Counted from the first letter of the stretch, positions 1 through 8,567 are shown. The stretch: DNA of 64,000 nucleotides from CADEDH01 sp965262175 (GCA_965262175.1 CBDHES010000002.1:186001-250000); one strand, 5' to 3'. The notes: a model not told the origin generated them from the letters alone. A program made the numbers and translations.

Positions 1-473
1 AGGGTGGAGACCCGCTCGGCGGTGAACTCGCTTGGGCAGAGCACCAGGCGGGCCGAGCGGGCCGAGAACGGGATCATCAGCCGCAGCCAGGTTCGCTTCA
101 ACCACGAGAAGTGGCCGGGCATCTCCAGGGGTTGGAGGTCATGGATGGTCAGGACGGCCGGAGCACGACGCACGAAGGGTACGACGCCGCCGGCGTGGTG
201 GACGAAGCGATCCTGCGACGATCGGGCGGCCAGCCAGGTGTTCTCCAGGCCGACTCGGATCGGGCGGCGGGCGGCGCTCGGAGCGACGACCGCCTCGAAG
301 CGCTGGCCCAGGTCGGGGTGGGTCTCGAACAGCGGTTTCTGACCGTACAGGCGGAGCCGCAACCCGTGATCGCCGGTCTCGTCGAGGGCCCGAAGCAGCC
401 GGATCGTGTACTCCTCGGACCCGCCGACCACACCCGGGACGAGCCACAGCAGATTGACCCCGACGGTCACCAT
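1..473 (-). CDS. Glycosyltransferase, N-terminal part (runs off the window start)
   Basis: The minus-strand frame begins at ATG 473 (GTG 476 and GTG 470 are in-frame alternatives) and stays open to base 1, so only about 157 N-terminal residues are seen. It begins VTVGVNLLWLVPGVVGGSEE, the usual first strand and glycine-rich loop of GT-B fold glycosyltransferases of family GT4. Further in come a TIHDLQ segment and a SARLVLCPSEF segment, typical of the N-terminal Rossmann domain. The donor-binding half lies outside the window. It starts 4 bases after the stop of the preceding glycosyltransferase, so the two are almost certainly cotranscribed. The sugar donor cannot be inferred. Confidence 0.8.
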   Translation of the reverse strand, partial: MVTVGVNLLWLVPGVVGGSEEYTIRLLRALDETGDHGLRLRLYGQKPLFETHPDLGQRFEAVVAPSAARRPIRVGLENTWLAARSSQDRFVHHAGGVVPFVRRAPAVLTIHDLQPLEMPGHFSWLKRTWLRLMIPFSARSARLVLCPSEFTAERVST

Positions 474-476
474 CAC

Positions 477-1547
477 TTACCCCCCGTTGTGCCGCGGCGG
501 GCGGACCTCGGCGAACACCCGGGCGTAGCTGGCCGCTGTCGCATCCCACGACAGGCGCCCGGCTCGTTCCCGGCCCTCCTCTACCCGGCGCATCGTAGCC
601 GAACCCCGATCAAGCGCCAGTTCCAACCCTGCCCGTATGGCGTCCGGATCGCCGGGGTCGACCAGGACCGCGGCGCCCCCCGCCACCTCCTCGGTGGCGG
701 TCCCGGCCGAGGTGACGACCGGCGTCCCGTGGGCCATCGCTTCCAGCACCGGGAGACCGAACCCCTCGGCCAGCGACGGGAGCGCAACGACCGAAGCGGC
801 CCGGTACAGCGCGCTCAACTCGACGGCCCCGACCGAGCCGATGCGGATCGCCCGCTCCCCCAGCGGCGCGACGAGATCACGCCCGTCGACCTTCCAGCCC
901 GCCGGTCCGACCAGCACCAGCGGCAGACCGGGCAGACCGGCGACGGCGGCCACCAAGCCATCGAGGTTCTTGCGGGGCTCGACGGTCCCGACGAAAAGGA
1001 CGAACCGGTCCGGGAGGTCCCACCGGGCTCGAACGACGTCGACGTCGGCCGGAACGGAGGCCGGCGGGTCGACCCCCCAGGGGACGACCCGGAGGCGTGA
1101 CCGGTCGATCCCGTACCGTTCACAGTCGGTGGCGACGACCTCGGACGGGCACACCACCCGGTCGGCCCGGGCGGCGACCGCCTCCAACGCTCGGGGGAAG
1201 AACGAGCGGCCTCGCCGGGTCAGGTGGTCGGGGTTGGCCAGGAAGTCGAGATCGTGGACGGTGGCCACCAACGGGGCGGCCGATGCCACCGGAACCATGG
1301 CCGAGGCCCAGACCGCGTCGACCGGTCCGGTCCACCGTTCGACGGCGGGGCGATTCCATCCGATCCACGCTTCGTACAACAGGGGGCGGGGCAGCGGGAG
1401 GAACGCGGTCTGGCCGATCGTCCCTCCGTTTCCGCCTTCGGCCAAGTTCCGGCGGGACGGCCGATGCCAGGCGGCCACCGGTACGACCTCGGTGCCGGCC
1501 GCGCACGAGGGCGGCAACGGTACGGGCGGTCGCCCGGGCGGTGCCAC
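477..1547 (-). CDS. Glycosyltransferase family 4 (GT-B fold), apparently frameshifted near its N-terminus
   Basis: This is a GT4 glycosyltransferase, probably adding a sugar to a lipid-linked surface glycan at the cytoplasmic face. The C-terminal half holds the family signature: FVLFVGTVEPRKN, then LSALYRAASVVALPSLAEGFGLPVLEAMAHGTPVV containing the E-x7-E donor-site motif, then an AALVDPGD stretch. The conventional start at 1547 gives an unnatural proline-rich N-terminus. The expected first strand (RVAVAVEQYWHRVPGGTARA) is encoded just upstream in another frame, which suggests a short indel near 1500-1508 (see the separate entry). The gene sits between the SDR gene and the next glycosyltransferase in a same-strand run. 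Confidence 0.85.
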   Translation of the reverse strand: MAPPGRPPVPLPPSCAAGTEVVPVAAWHRPSRRNLAEGGNGGTIGQTAFLPLPRPLLYEAWIGWNRPAVERWTGPVDAVWASAMVPVASAAPLVATVHDLDFLANPDHLTRRGRSFFPRALEAVAARADRVVCPSEVVATDCERYGIDRSRLRVVPWGVDPPASVPADVDVVRARWDLPDRFVLFVGTVEPRKNLDGLVAAVAGLPGLPLVLVGPAGWKVDGRDLVAPLGERAIRIGSVGAVELSALYRAASVVALPSLAEGFGLPVLEAMAHGTPVVTSAGTATEEVAGGAAVLVDPGDPDAIRAGLELALDRGSATMRRVEEGRERAGRLSWDATAASYARVFAEVRPPRHNGG

Positions 1548-1611
1548 CCGGCACCCGGTGCCAGTACTGCTCGACGGCGACGGCGACCCGCAGTGTCGCC
1601 GTCCCGGTCAG
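1499..1611 (-). other. Out-of-frame N-terminal segment of the GT4 gene (probable frameshift)
   Basis: Read on the minus strand from about 1611, this stretch encodes LRVAVAVEQYWHRVPGGTAR followed by ATARTVAALVR, a convincing GT4 beta-1/alpha-1 start. The continuation AAGTEVVPVAAWH lies in the frame of the downstream CDS. The bases at the junction read as if one GC dinucleotide were missing from a GCGCGCG run. No ATG or GTG is available in the upstream frame; a CTG at 1611 would overlap the TGA of the SDR gene. Either the gene is truly disrupted or the assembly has a homopolymer-like error. Confidence 0.6.
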
Positions 1612-2555
1612 GACCGGTCGCCGGCCAGGATCTGCTCGAAGTAGACGGCGGTGCGTGCCACCCCGTCCTCGAGCGGGACCTCGGGGCGCCAACCGAGCTT
1701 GGTGGTGGCCTCGGTCAGGTCTGGGCGGCGGCGGGTCGGGTCGTCCTTGGGGAGGGGGGCGAACACGATCTCGCTCGAGCTGTTGGTGACCCGCAGCACC
1801 ACTTCGGCCAGCTCCAGCATCGTGAACTCGACATCGTTGCCGATGTTGATCGGGCCGGGGTGGGCCCCGTCGAGGAGGGCCAGCTGACCCCGGATCTGAT
1901 CGTCGACGTAGCAGAAGCTCCGCGATTGGGAGCCATCGCCGTAGACGGTGATGTCGTCGCCTCGGAGCGCCTGGGTGATGAAGTTCGAGACCACCCGGCC
2001 GTCGTCGGGCCGCATCCGGGGCCCATAGGTGTTGAAGATCCGGACGATCCGAACCTCGACCCCGTGGTGGCGGTGGTAGGCCATCGTCATCGCCTCGGCG
2101 TACCGCTTGGCTTCGTCGTACACCCCTCGGATGCCGATCGGGTTCACGTTGCCCCAGTAGGTCTCCGGCTGTGGATGGACCGCCGGGTCGCCGTAGACCT
2201 CGCTGGTCGAGGCGAGGAAGAACCGGGCCCCCTTGGCCTTGGCCAGGCCGAGCCCGTTGTGCGTGCCGAGGCCCCCGACCTTGAGGATCTGGATCGGGAT
2301 GCGGTCGAAGTCGGCCGGCGAGGCCGGTGAGGCGAGGTGCATCACCGCCGACACGTCGCCGTCGATCGTGATGGGGGCTGACACGTCGTGCTCGATGAAC
2401 GAGAAGCGCTCGCGCTCCATCAACGGGCCGAGGTTGGCAACCGTGCCGGTGACCAGGTTGTCGAGGCAGATGACCTCGTCGCCCCGATCCAGCAGGGCCT
2501 CACACATGTGGGAACCGAGGAACCCGGCTCCGCCGGTCACGACGACGCGATTCAC
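1608..2555 (-). CDS. NAD-dependent epimerase/decarboxylase SDR, UDP-glucuronate decarboxylase (UDP-xylose synthase) type
   Basis: This 315-residue extended SDR begins with the NAD-binding motif VTGGAGFLGSH (residues 6-16). It has the active-site Ser region STSEVYG at about 116-122 and the YxxxK pair Tyr146/Lys150 (YDEAK), followed by the substrate-domain motifs RIFNTYGPRM and GDGSQSRSFCYVDD. Length and motifs match soluble bacterial UXS, which converts UDP-glucuronate to UDP-xylose through a 4-keto intermediate. The UDP-glucose dehydrogenase that would make its substrate is directly upstream (19 bp), which favours UXS over a 4-epimerase. The product would feed the glycosyltransferases downstream. 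A dTDP-glucose 4,6-dehydratase-like role is less likely. Confidence 0.85.
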   Translation of the reverse strand: MNRVVVTGGAGFLGSHMCEALLDRGDEVICLDNLVTGTVANLGPLMERERFSFIEHDVSAPITIDGDVSAVMHLASPASPADFDRIPIQILKVGGLGTHNGLGLAKAKGARFFLASTSEVYGDPAVHPQPETYWGNVNPIGIRGVYDEAKRYAEAMTMAYHRHHGVEVRIVRIFNTYGPRMRPDDGRVVSNFITQALRGDDITVYGDGSQSRSFCYVDDQIRGQLALLDGAHPGPINIGNDVEFTMLELAEVVLRVTNSSSEIVFAPLPKDDPTRRRPDLTEATTKLGWRPEVPLEDGVARTAVYFEQILAGDRS

Positions 2556-2574
2556 GGTTGGGAGGATACGGCGG

Positions 2575-3870
2575 TCAGCGACCGACGCCGCGGTACAGGA
2601 AGCCCCGGCGGCGGGGAATCGACGGCTCGAGCAGGTTGCGGGCGTCGACGATGGTCTTGCCGGCGATGATCTCGGCCAGCTTGTCGAAGTCGAGGCCGGT
2701 GAACTCGTCCCATTCGGTGAGGATCGTCAGCAGCGAGGCGCCCTCGGCGGCGGCGTAGGGGTCCGACACGATCTCGATGTCGAGGTCGGGGTACTGCTTG
2801 GCCAACCGGTTCTCGCCGGCCAGGACCGCCGGATCGTAGGCCCGAACCTTCACCCCGGCGGCCCGGACCCGCTTCAGGATCTCGATGGCCGGCGACTCCC
2901 GGAGGTCGTCGGTCCCGGCCTTGAACGTGAGGCCGAGGGCGGCGATGTGGGTGTCGACCAATGACGGGTCGATGGCGTCGAGCACCTTCTGGGCGGTGCG
3001 ATCGAACTGGTCCTCGTTGACCCGGAGAACCTCGTCGAGGAACCGGAAGTCGTAGCCGGCGTCCTTGGCGATGCTGGCCAGCGCCCGGGTGTCCTTCGGG
3101 AAGCAGCTCCCGCCCCAGCCGGGGCCGGGCCGGAGGAACTCCCGTCCGATGCGGGAGTCGTAGCCCATGCCGAGCACGACGTCGTTGACGTCGGCCCCAA
3201 CGGCCTCGCACAGGGTGGCGATGGCGTTGACGAACGAGAGCTTGGAGGCCAGGAAGGCGTTGGAGGCGTACTTGATCGTCTCGGCCGAGACCGGGTCGGT
3301 GACCATGATCGGGGCCGCGATCCGGGCGTAGAGGCCGGCGACCCGGATCGACGCCTCGGTGTCGCGAGAGCCGATGACGACCCGGTCGGGCTCGAGGAAG
3401 TCGGCCACCGCCGAACCCTCACGGAGGAACTCGGGGTTGGAGACCACCGCCACGTCGGACCGACCGAGAACCTGGGCCACGACCCGGGTCGAACCGACCG
3501 GGACGGTCGACTTGTTGACCACGACGCTGTTGTTGGGCAGGACCGGGCTGATCTCGGCCGCTGCCCGCTCCAGGTAGGAGAGGTCTGCCGCTCCGTCGTG
3601 CCCCTGGGGGGTCGGCACGCAGAGGTAGTGGAACTCGCAGTGCTTCGAGGCGTTGGCAGCACCGACGACGAAGCTCAGCTTCCCCGATCGGATGCCCTCG
3701 TCGACGAGCCGGTCGAGACCCTTCTCGACGATCGGCACCTCACCGGCCTTGAGCCGCTCGACCTTCTCCTCATCGATGTCGGCACAAATCACATCATGGC
3801 CGAGATGCGAGAAACAGGCCCCGGTCGTCAGGCCGACGTAGCCGGTCCCGATGATTGCTATCGACGCCAC
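2575..3870 (-). CDS. ugd: UDP-glucose 6-dehydrogenase
   Basis: This 431-residue protein oxidises UDP-glucose to UDP-glucuronate with two NAD+. The N-terminal Rossmann motif IAIIGTGYVGLTTG is at residues 4-17. The catalytic-cysteine motif GWGGSCFPKDT places the nucleophile at about Cys256, and a central helical domain plus the C-terminal UDP-binding domain (LGLTFKAGTDDLRESP) complete the fold at normal length. The start is GTG 3870, preceded by a strong Shine-Dalgarno GGGGAGGA. It is the first gene of the run ugd - SDR - two glycosyltransferases, so a promoter should lie in the 115 bp upstream, although no clear -35/-10 pair is visible there. Confidence 0.95.
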   Translation of the reverse strand: MASIAIIGTGYVGLTTGACFSHLGHDVICADIDEEKVERLKAGEVPIVEKGLDRLVDEGIRSGKLSFVVGAANASKHCEFHYLCVPTPQGHDGAADLSYLERAAAEISPVLPNNSVVVNKSTVPVGSTRVVAQVLGRSDVAVVSNPEFLREGSAVADFLEPDRVVIGSRDTEASIRVAGLYARIAAPIMVTDPVSAETIKYASNAFLASKLSFVNAIATLCEAVGADVNDVVLGMGYDSRIGREFLRPGPGWGGSCFPKDTRALASIAKDAGYDFRFLDEVLRVNEDQFDRTAQKVLDAIDPSLVDTHIAALGLTFKAGTDDLRESPAIEILKRVRAAGVKVRAYDPAVLAGENRLAKQYPDLDIEIVSDPYAAAEGASLLTILTEWDEFTGLDFDKLAEIIAGKTIVDARNLLEPSIPRRRGFLYRGVGR

Positions 3871-3985
3871 AAGTCCTCCCCTGTGATCGCTATCGGTTGG
3901 CCTGCCCCACGCGCACGGTAACCAATCACGTAAGGCTAGGCGACGTTACGGACGAAACCGTCAGGCGAAAGTGCTCGTTGTCTCG

Positions 3986-5497
3986 TCATGAACACTCCGC
4001 GTGGCCGGCGGCCCCGAGGACCGCCTGGGCCGGATCGCCCTCGCTCGGCCCCTCGATCCCGGCGTCGGGAGCGACGGCGCCGGGGTGTTCGGGGGGTGCG
4101 GACAGGGCGAGCTCGGCGTTGTCGGGTGGCTCTGCCACCGGCCCGATGGCCACGACCACGTTGCGGCCGACCAGGTCGGGACCGACGTGGGTCCGGACCG
4201 GACCGAGCGGCAGTTGGCCGCCGCCGGCGAGGGCCGTGGCGGCGATCGATCCGGCCTGGGCCCCATCGCCCGAGTGGCGAACGACGAGTCCCGGCTCGAG
4301 GTCGTCGGCCGGTGAGGCGGTCACGGTGAACCCGGCGTCCCGTAGCCGTTCGAGCACGTCGCGGACCGAGTCGGGTAGCCGTGCGGTGCCGGCCGGGACA
4401 TACGACCGGTCGTAGACGACGGTGAGACCGACGGTGTCGGTCCCGTCGAAGGGGGCACCGGCGAACAGCGCCCGGATCGACCGGGCCAGGTCGTCCTGGG
4501 GGAGCAACACCCGGTTGGGACCGATGGTGGCGTCGGTCGCCGGGTAGGTGTAGGTCTGGAGGTCGCCCGGATCGAAGGTGCGGAACGTGCCCGACAGGTC
4601 GAGCAGCATCGACGGCGTCAGCTCGGAGTCGATGGCGACGTTGGCGATGCCGGTGTCGATGAGCTCGGCCAGCACCATCGGGTTCCTGGCTCCCCGCTCG
4701 ATCGCCTTCTGGAGCAGACGCTGGAGGAAGTCCTGTTGGCGCTGGATCCGGCCCAGGTCGCTGGTCGGATCGGTGACCCACCGACCGTCGGCGTCCTGGG
4801 TCTGGTAGTACCGGGACCGCACGTAGGCCAGCGCCTGCTCGGGGTCGAGCGAGTGACAGCCGCTGGTCTCGACGATGAACCCGGTCTGGCTGCGGGGTTC
4901 GGGCTCGGCGTTGACGTTCCAGTCACGGGCCGGGGCATCGAAGTAGATCTCGACGGAGTCGACCGCTTCGACCAGGCCCTGGAAACCGGCGAAGTCGACG
5001 TTCACGTAGTGGTGGATGGGGATGTCGAACGCCTCCTCGATCGTGTCGATGAGGGTGGCCGGTCCGCCGGTCATGAAGGCGTTGTTGATCCGCCCCTCCC
5101 GCTCGGTGCCGGCGATCGGGACCCAGAGGTCGCGGGGAAGGGACAGGAGGGCGACGTCGCCGGAGCGCTCGTCGATGTGGGCGATGATGATCACATCCCC
5201 GAAGCGCTCGCCACGGCGCCCGATCTGGATCGGATCGTCCGGGTCGAGCTCGGCCGACGAGTCGGAGCCGACCAGGAGCACGTTGATCACCCGCCGGCCG
5301 GGGGCAGCGTCGTCGACCTCGGTCAACGACCGGTCGAGGGCGACCCGATCGATCGAGGTGGCCCGATCGGTGGCGTAGCCGAGGAAGGCGGCCATCGCCA
5401 GGCACGCGCCGATGAGGACGACGTTGAGCATCAGCACCGACCACTGCGTCCAACTCCGACGCCTCCGACCCCCTTCGGGGTGATGGTCGGGGCTCAC
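3986..5497 (-). CDS. LytR-CpsA-Psr (LCP) family cell-wall glycopolymer ligase with LytR_C domain
   Basis: LCP proteins transfer undecaprenyl-phosphate-linked glycopolymers to peptidoglycan outside the membrane. Here a basic cytoplasmic N-terminus (RRRRSW) precedes one TM helix (about residues 20-41). The LCP domain starts with INVLLVGSDS (71-80) and includes SLPRDLWVPI (119-128) and a DPEQALAYVRSRY motif with the conserved arginines. After about residue 360 a LytR_C-type domain follows, with TVVYDRS, GTA and LRDAGF segments. The 503-residue length fits an LCP plus LytR_C protein. Its start overlaps the stop of the thiamine pyrophosphokinase gene by 4 bp. Its position next to sugar-nucleotide and glycosyltransferase genes suggests it attaches their product to the wall. 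Confidence 0.92.
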   Translation of the reverse strand: MSPDHHPEGGRRRRSWTQWSVLMLNVVLIGACLAMAAFLGYATDRATSIDRVALDRSLTEVDDAAPGRRVINVLLVGSDSSAELDPDDPIQIGRRGERFGDVIIIAHIDERSGDVALLSLPRDLWVPIAGTEREGRINNAFMTGGPATLIDTIEEAFDIPIHHYVNVDFAGFQGLVEAVDSVEIYFDAPARDWNVNAEPEPRSQTGFIVETSGCHSLDPEQALAYVRSRYYQTQDADGRWVTDPTSDLGRIQRQQDFLQRLLQKAIERGARNPMVLAELIDTGIANVAIDSELTPSMLLDLSGTFRTFDPGDLQTYTYPATDATIGPNRVLLPQDDLARSIRALFAGAPFDGTDTVGLTVVYDRSYVPAGTARLPDSVRDVLERLRDAGFTVTASPADDLEPGLVVRHSGDGAQAGSIAATALAGGGQLPLGPVRTHVGPDLVGRNVVVAIGPVAEPPDNAELALSAPPEHPGAVAPDAGIEGPSEGDPAQAVLGAAGHAECS

Positions 5498-6174
5498 GAG
5501 GCGGTCGACGGACGCGATCGGTCACCGGGCGGCGACAGCCGCTCCGGTTGGACGGCGAGCACGGTCCCGGTCCGAACCGACACCGTCGCCTCGTTCGCGG
5601 TCAGATAGTTGCTGACACCCCGGCTGGCCCCGGTCCGGAGCGTCTCGCCGTCGAGGGGATACCCGAGACCGGTGGTGCGAACACCGTGGGCGTCTCCGTG
5701 GACCGGCAGGAGCGAGACGAGCTCATCGACGTCGCCGCCGATCGTTCGTTCGTCGTGCACCACTGCGACCAGAGCCGTGCCGATGAGGGCGTCGACGGCG
5801 GCCGCGGCGAACCGGGTGTCGGACAATACGGCGAAGTTGGCCAGCAGGTGGTCGAACCGCCCACCGCCGACACCGGCCGCCACCACCCGCTCGGCGCCGG
5901 AGGCGATGGCCGCCCGGAGGGCGATCTCCAGGTCGGTCTCCTCCTTCACCGCGTCGTGGTGCTCGACCGCGGCCCCGTTCTCGATCGCCCACCGGAGCCC
6001 ATCGGGGGTCACCGAGTCGAAGTCCCCCACGACGAGGTCGGGGACCCGGCCCAGGGCGCGGGCATGATCGATTCCGGAGTCGGCGGCGATGCACATGGCG
6101 GCGGGAGGTAGTGCGCGTTGAACGCTTGGGCTAGGACTCGCGCCTCCGGCCAGGATGAGCACGATTCCTGCCAT
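5494..6174 (-). CDS. Thiamine pyrophosphokinase (thiN family)
   Basis: The start is placed at 6174 (MAGIVLILAGG), because the longer open frame to 6279 adds only low-complexity residues. The 226-residue product has the thiamin pyrophosphokinase catalytic-domain motifs: LVVGDFDSV (metal-binding DFDS at 51-54), EETDLEIAL at about 78-86 and GGGRFDHLLAN at 103-113. The C-terminal half carries the thiamin-binding beta domain (GVSNYLTANEATVSV). The enzyme makes thiamine diphosphate from thiamine and ATP in the cytoplasm. It overlaps the LCP gene by 4 bp and is divergent from the acyl-CoA dehydrogenase gene. No TPP riboswitch was recognised upstream. Confidence 0.88.
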   Translation of the reverse strand: MAGIVLILAGGASPSPSVQRALPPAAMCIAADSGIDHARALGRVPDLVVGDFDSVTPDGLRWAIENGAAVEHHDAVKEETDLEIALRAAIASGAERVVAAGVGGGRFDHLLANFAVLSDTRFAAAAVDALIGTALVAVVHDERTIGGDVDELVSLLPVHGDAHGVRTTGLGYPLDGETLRTGASRGVSNYLTANEATVSVRTGTVLAVQPERLSPPGDRSRPSTAS

Positions 6175-6305
6175 TGCCGGTCGAGCGTAGGCCACGAATG
6201 GTCCGAGGTGGTCAATGTCGGGCCCAGCGGATCTCCCCGGTCCGGGGCCGGCGCCTACCAGTCGGCGGCTTCTCCCCACGATCGCCCGGCCGGTACGTTG
6301 AGGTG

Positions 6306-7460
6306 ATGCTGACCCGCACCCTGTTCGACGCCGATCACGAGCTGTTCCGGGAGTCGTTCCGGACCTTCCTCGACAAGGAGGTCGTTCCCCACGCCGACGA
6401 GTGGGAGCAGGCCGGGCTGGTCGACAAGACGATGTTCCGCAAGGCCGGGGCCAACGGCTTCCTGGGGATGGAGATCCCCGAGGCGCTCGGCGGTGGCGGC
6501 GTCGACGACTTCCGGTTCAACGTGATCATCGACGAGGAGATCATGCGGGCCGGGGTGATGGCGTCGGGGATGTGCATCACCCTCCACAACGACATCTGCC
6601 TCCCCTACTTCACCGGTCTGGCCGATGCCGAGCAGCAGCGGCGATGGCTGCCCGGCATCGCCTCGGGAGAGCTGATGACGGCCATCGCCATGACCGAGCC
6701 GACGACCGGCTCCGACCTGGCCGGCATCCGAACCACCGCCATCCGCGACGGCGACAGCTACGTGGTCAACGGCGCCAAGACGTTCATCACCAATGGCGTC
6801 AACGCCGACCTGGTCGTCGTGGCGGCCAAGACCGACCCGTCACAGACCCATCGAGGCATCAGCCTCCTGGTGCTGGAGACCGGGATGGAGGGGTTCACCC
6901 GGGGTCGAAACCTGGAGAAGGTCGGCATGCACGCCCAGGACACCGCCGAGCTGTTCTTCGCCGACGTCCGGGTTCCGGCGGCCAACCTCCTCGGTGCCGA
7001 GGAGGGCCACGGCTTCTTCCAGCTGGTCAACAACCTGCCCCGGGAACGGCTCTCGCTGGCGGTCGGATCCGTCGCCCACGCCTGGGCCGCCTTCGAGTGG
7101 ACCGTGGAGTACTGCCGGGAGCGGACCGCCTTCGGCCAACCGATCGGGTCGTTCCAGGCATCGAAGTTCGCCCTGGCCGAGATGAAGACCGAGCTCGACG
7201 TAGCCCAGGTGTTCATCGACCGCCAGACCCAGGCCTATCTCGACGGTGAGCTGACCGCCGACGACGCCGCCGAGGCCAAGTGGTGGTGCAGCGAGCTGGA
7301 GGGCCGGGTGGTCGACCGTTGCCTCCAACTCCACGGTGGGTACGGCTACATGGAGGAGTACCCGATCGCCCGGGCCTGGCGCGACGCCCGAGTCCAGCGG
7401 ATCTACGGCGGGACCAACGAGATCATGAAGGAGATCATCGGCCGGTCGCTGGGGTTCTGA
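6306..7460 (+). CDS. Acyl-CoA dehydrogenase
   Basis: This 384-residue FAD-dependent acyl-CoA dehydrogenase starts at ATG 6306 (MLTRTLFDADH). It has the N-terminal helical domain, the middle beta-domain signature AMTEPTTGSDLAGIRTTA (two-residue variants of the usual FAD-contact motif) and the C-terminal signature LHGGYGYMEEYP followed by RIYGGTNEIMKEIIGRSL. The final residues match the long-chain/isovaleryl branch, in which the catalytic Glu sits in the C-terminal helical domain rather than in a YEGT motif. It probably acts in fatty-acid or branched-acid beta-oxidation with an electron-transfer flavoprotein. It appears monocistronic; substrate length cannot be read from the sequence. Confidence 0.92.
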   Translation: MLTRTLFDADHELFRESFRTFLDKEVVPHADEWEQAGLVDKTMFRKAGANGFLGMEIPEALGGGGVDDFRFNVIIDEEIMRAGVMASGMCITLHNDICLPYFTGLADAEQQRRWLPGIASGELMTAIAMTEPTTGSDLAGIRTTAIRDGDSYVVNGAKTFITNGVNADLVVVAAKTDPSQTHRGISLLVLETGMEGFTRGRNLEKVGMHAQDTAELFFADVRVPAANLLGAEEGHGFFQLVNNLPRERLSLAVGSVAHAWAAFEWTVEYCRERTAFGQPIGSFQASKFALAEMKTELDVAQVFIDRQTQAYLDGELTADDAAEAKWWCSELEGRVVDRCLQLHGGYGYMEEYPIARAWRDARVQRIYGGTNEIMKEIIGRSLGF

Positions 7461-7619
7461 CCGAGCGGCGCCCCACCGTCGAGGAGGTGCTCGAACGAGT
7501 CGAACGCCGCCATCGCCAGCGCCGCGTCCTGCCGCTGAGCACCGGGACGACGCCTGGCGGGACGTTGGTCTCTGTCCGCCTCAGCCGAAACCGGCGACGC
7601 TGGTCGGTATGGCGAGCTC
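7461..7619. other. Gap without a supported gene between acyl-CoA dehydrogenase and SDR remnant
   Basis: Short open frames exist on both strands, but none has a ribosome-binding site or recognisable motifs. Minus-strand DNA reads ALAMAAFDSFEHLLDGGAP, which could be a protein scrap of the adjacent decaying region. Nothing functional can be supported. Confidence 0.4.
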
Positions 7620-8077
7620 AGGCGATGTCCCGGCTGGGTCGGACCGAGGGGTTTGCGCGGTCGTGGCCCGAGCCCGAGGCGGACCGGAGGTCCTCGCCAT
7701 CGAGTGGGTGCCGATCTAGGAGCCGGCAGCGGACGAGCTCCTCGTGGGCGTCGATGACGAGCGCCGACGGGAAGGCCAACGAGTTGGAGGCCGCGCAGTA
7801 GTCGGCGTTGCCCGGGACCCCGACCAGGCCGAAGATGCTCGACACGTTGACGAGCGCGGCCTCGTGGACCGCTTCGAGCTGCGGCATGAAGGCGAGGGTG
7901 CCGTGCACGACGCCGTCGAAGTTGACGGCGAAGACGTGCTCGATGGCCTTCACCGAGGTGTCGACGAAACGGGACCAGGCCCGCCACGCCCTCGCTGGCG
8001 AACTCGGTGGCGTAGGCCCGGCCCATACCGGAGGCGGCTCCGGCGATGACGACCCGCTTGTCGTCGAGACGATCCAT
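7618..8077 (-). pseudogene. Short-chain dehydrogenase/reductase remnant (internal deletion plus frameshift)
   Basis: The minus strand starts at ATG 8077 with a good SDR N-terminus: VVIAGAASGMGRAYATEFA, including the GxxxGxG NAD(P) motif. After about 34 residues the SDR reading frame is lost. The next recognisable piece is in another frame (from about 7969): VKAIEHVFAVNFDGVVHGTLAF, then LVNVSSIFGLVGVPGNADYCAASN, corresponding to the usual NxxG, active-site Ser and YxxxK regions. Roughly 55-60 residues between the two are missing, and the Tyr/Lys region is degraded (YCAASN instead of YxASK). The C-terminal third is not recognisable. It is divergent from the intact operon at 8226. Confidence 0.75.
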
Positions 8078-8163
8078 GGCCTGACGTTACGTCGCCGCCG
8101 GAGGCGACGGCCCGACCGGATGTGACGTCCGACCGCTCTGACGACCTTGCCGCGGCTCGGAAC

Positions 8164-8201
8164 GTGACCTATCGTCACCTTTGAATGTGACGCATGGTCA
8201 C
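8164..8201. promoter_or_regulatory. Two tandem operators GTGAC-N5-GTCAC
   Basis: Two perfect inverted repeats of the same format lie 23 bp apart centre to centre: GTGAC ctatc GTCAC at 8164-8178 and GTGAC gcatg GTCAC at 8187-8201. The second has arms extended to ATGTGAC/GTCACAT (8185-8203). They sit 25-60 bp upstream of the coiled-coil gene at 8226, whose operon ends with a TetR-family gene, and beside the start of the divergent SDR remnant. This is the usual place for autoregulatory TetR operators. That the encoded TetR binds here is inference. Confidence 0.65.
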
Positions 8202-8225
8202 ATCTGATAAGGAGCTCACGGGAAG

Positions 8226-8567
8226 ATGGATCTGTTCGGACTGAAGGAACACGACGAGCGGCACGACGAGGTCGAGCGTCAACTACGTCGGTTGGTGGAG
8301 CAGGTCGCCCAACTGTCGATCGACTTGGGCGTCACGCGCATGGAGCTCCGTCGAGTCGAGGTCAACCTGGCCGGCAAGGCGAACACCGACGACGTCGATC
8401 CGGCGCTGCTGGACCTCAACGACGCCATCGGAGAGGCCCGACGTCGTTTGGCGGCGACCTCGGCGTCCGCCGACGAGTCGTGGAACCAGCTGAGCGAGGA
8501 GCTGAGCGAGGCGCTGCGCAACGTTCGGTCGAGCTCGGCGGTCGACGACGGCGACGCCTCCGCATGA
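8226..8567 (+). CDS. Small coiled-coil protein of unknown function
   Basis: The 113-residue protein is rich in charged heptads (DEVERQLRRLVEQVAQLSIDL, and later LLDLNDAIGEARRRLAATS and NQLSEELSEALRNV). It is predicted to be almost wholly helical and coiled-coil, with no signal peptide or membrane segment. A ribosome-binding site AAGGAG lies about 14 bases before the ATG, with GGGAAG closer. It is the first gene of a three-gene operon: its stop overlaps the ATG of a one-TM protein, which in turn overlaps a TetR gene. The family is not recognised. It may interact with the one-TM protein at the membrane. Confidence 0.65.
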   Translation: MDLFGLKEHDERHDEVERQLRRLVEQVAQLSIDLGVTRMELRRVEVNLAGKANTDDVDPALLDLNDAIGEARRRLAATSASADESWNQLSEELSEALRNVRSSSAVDDGDASA

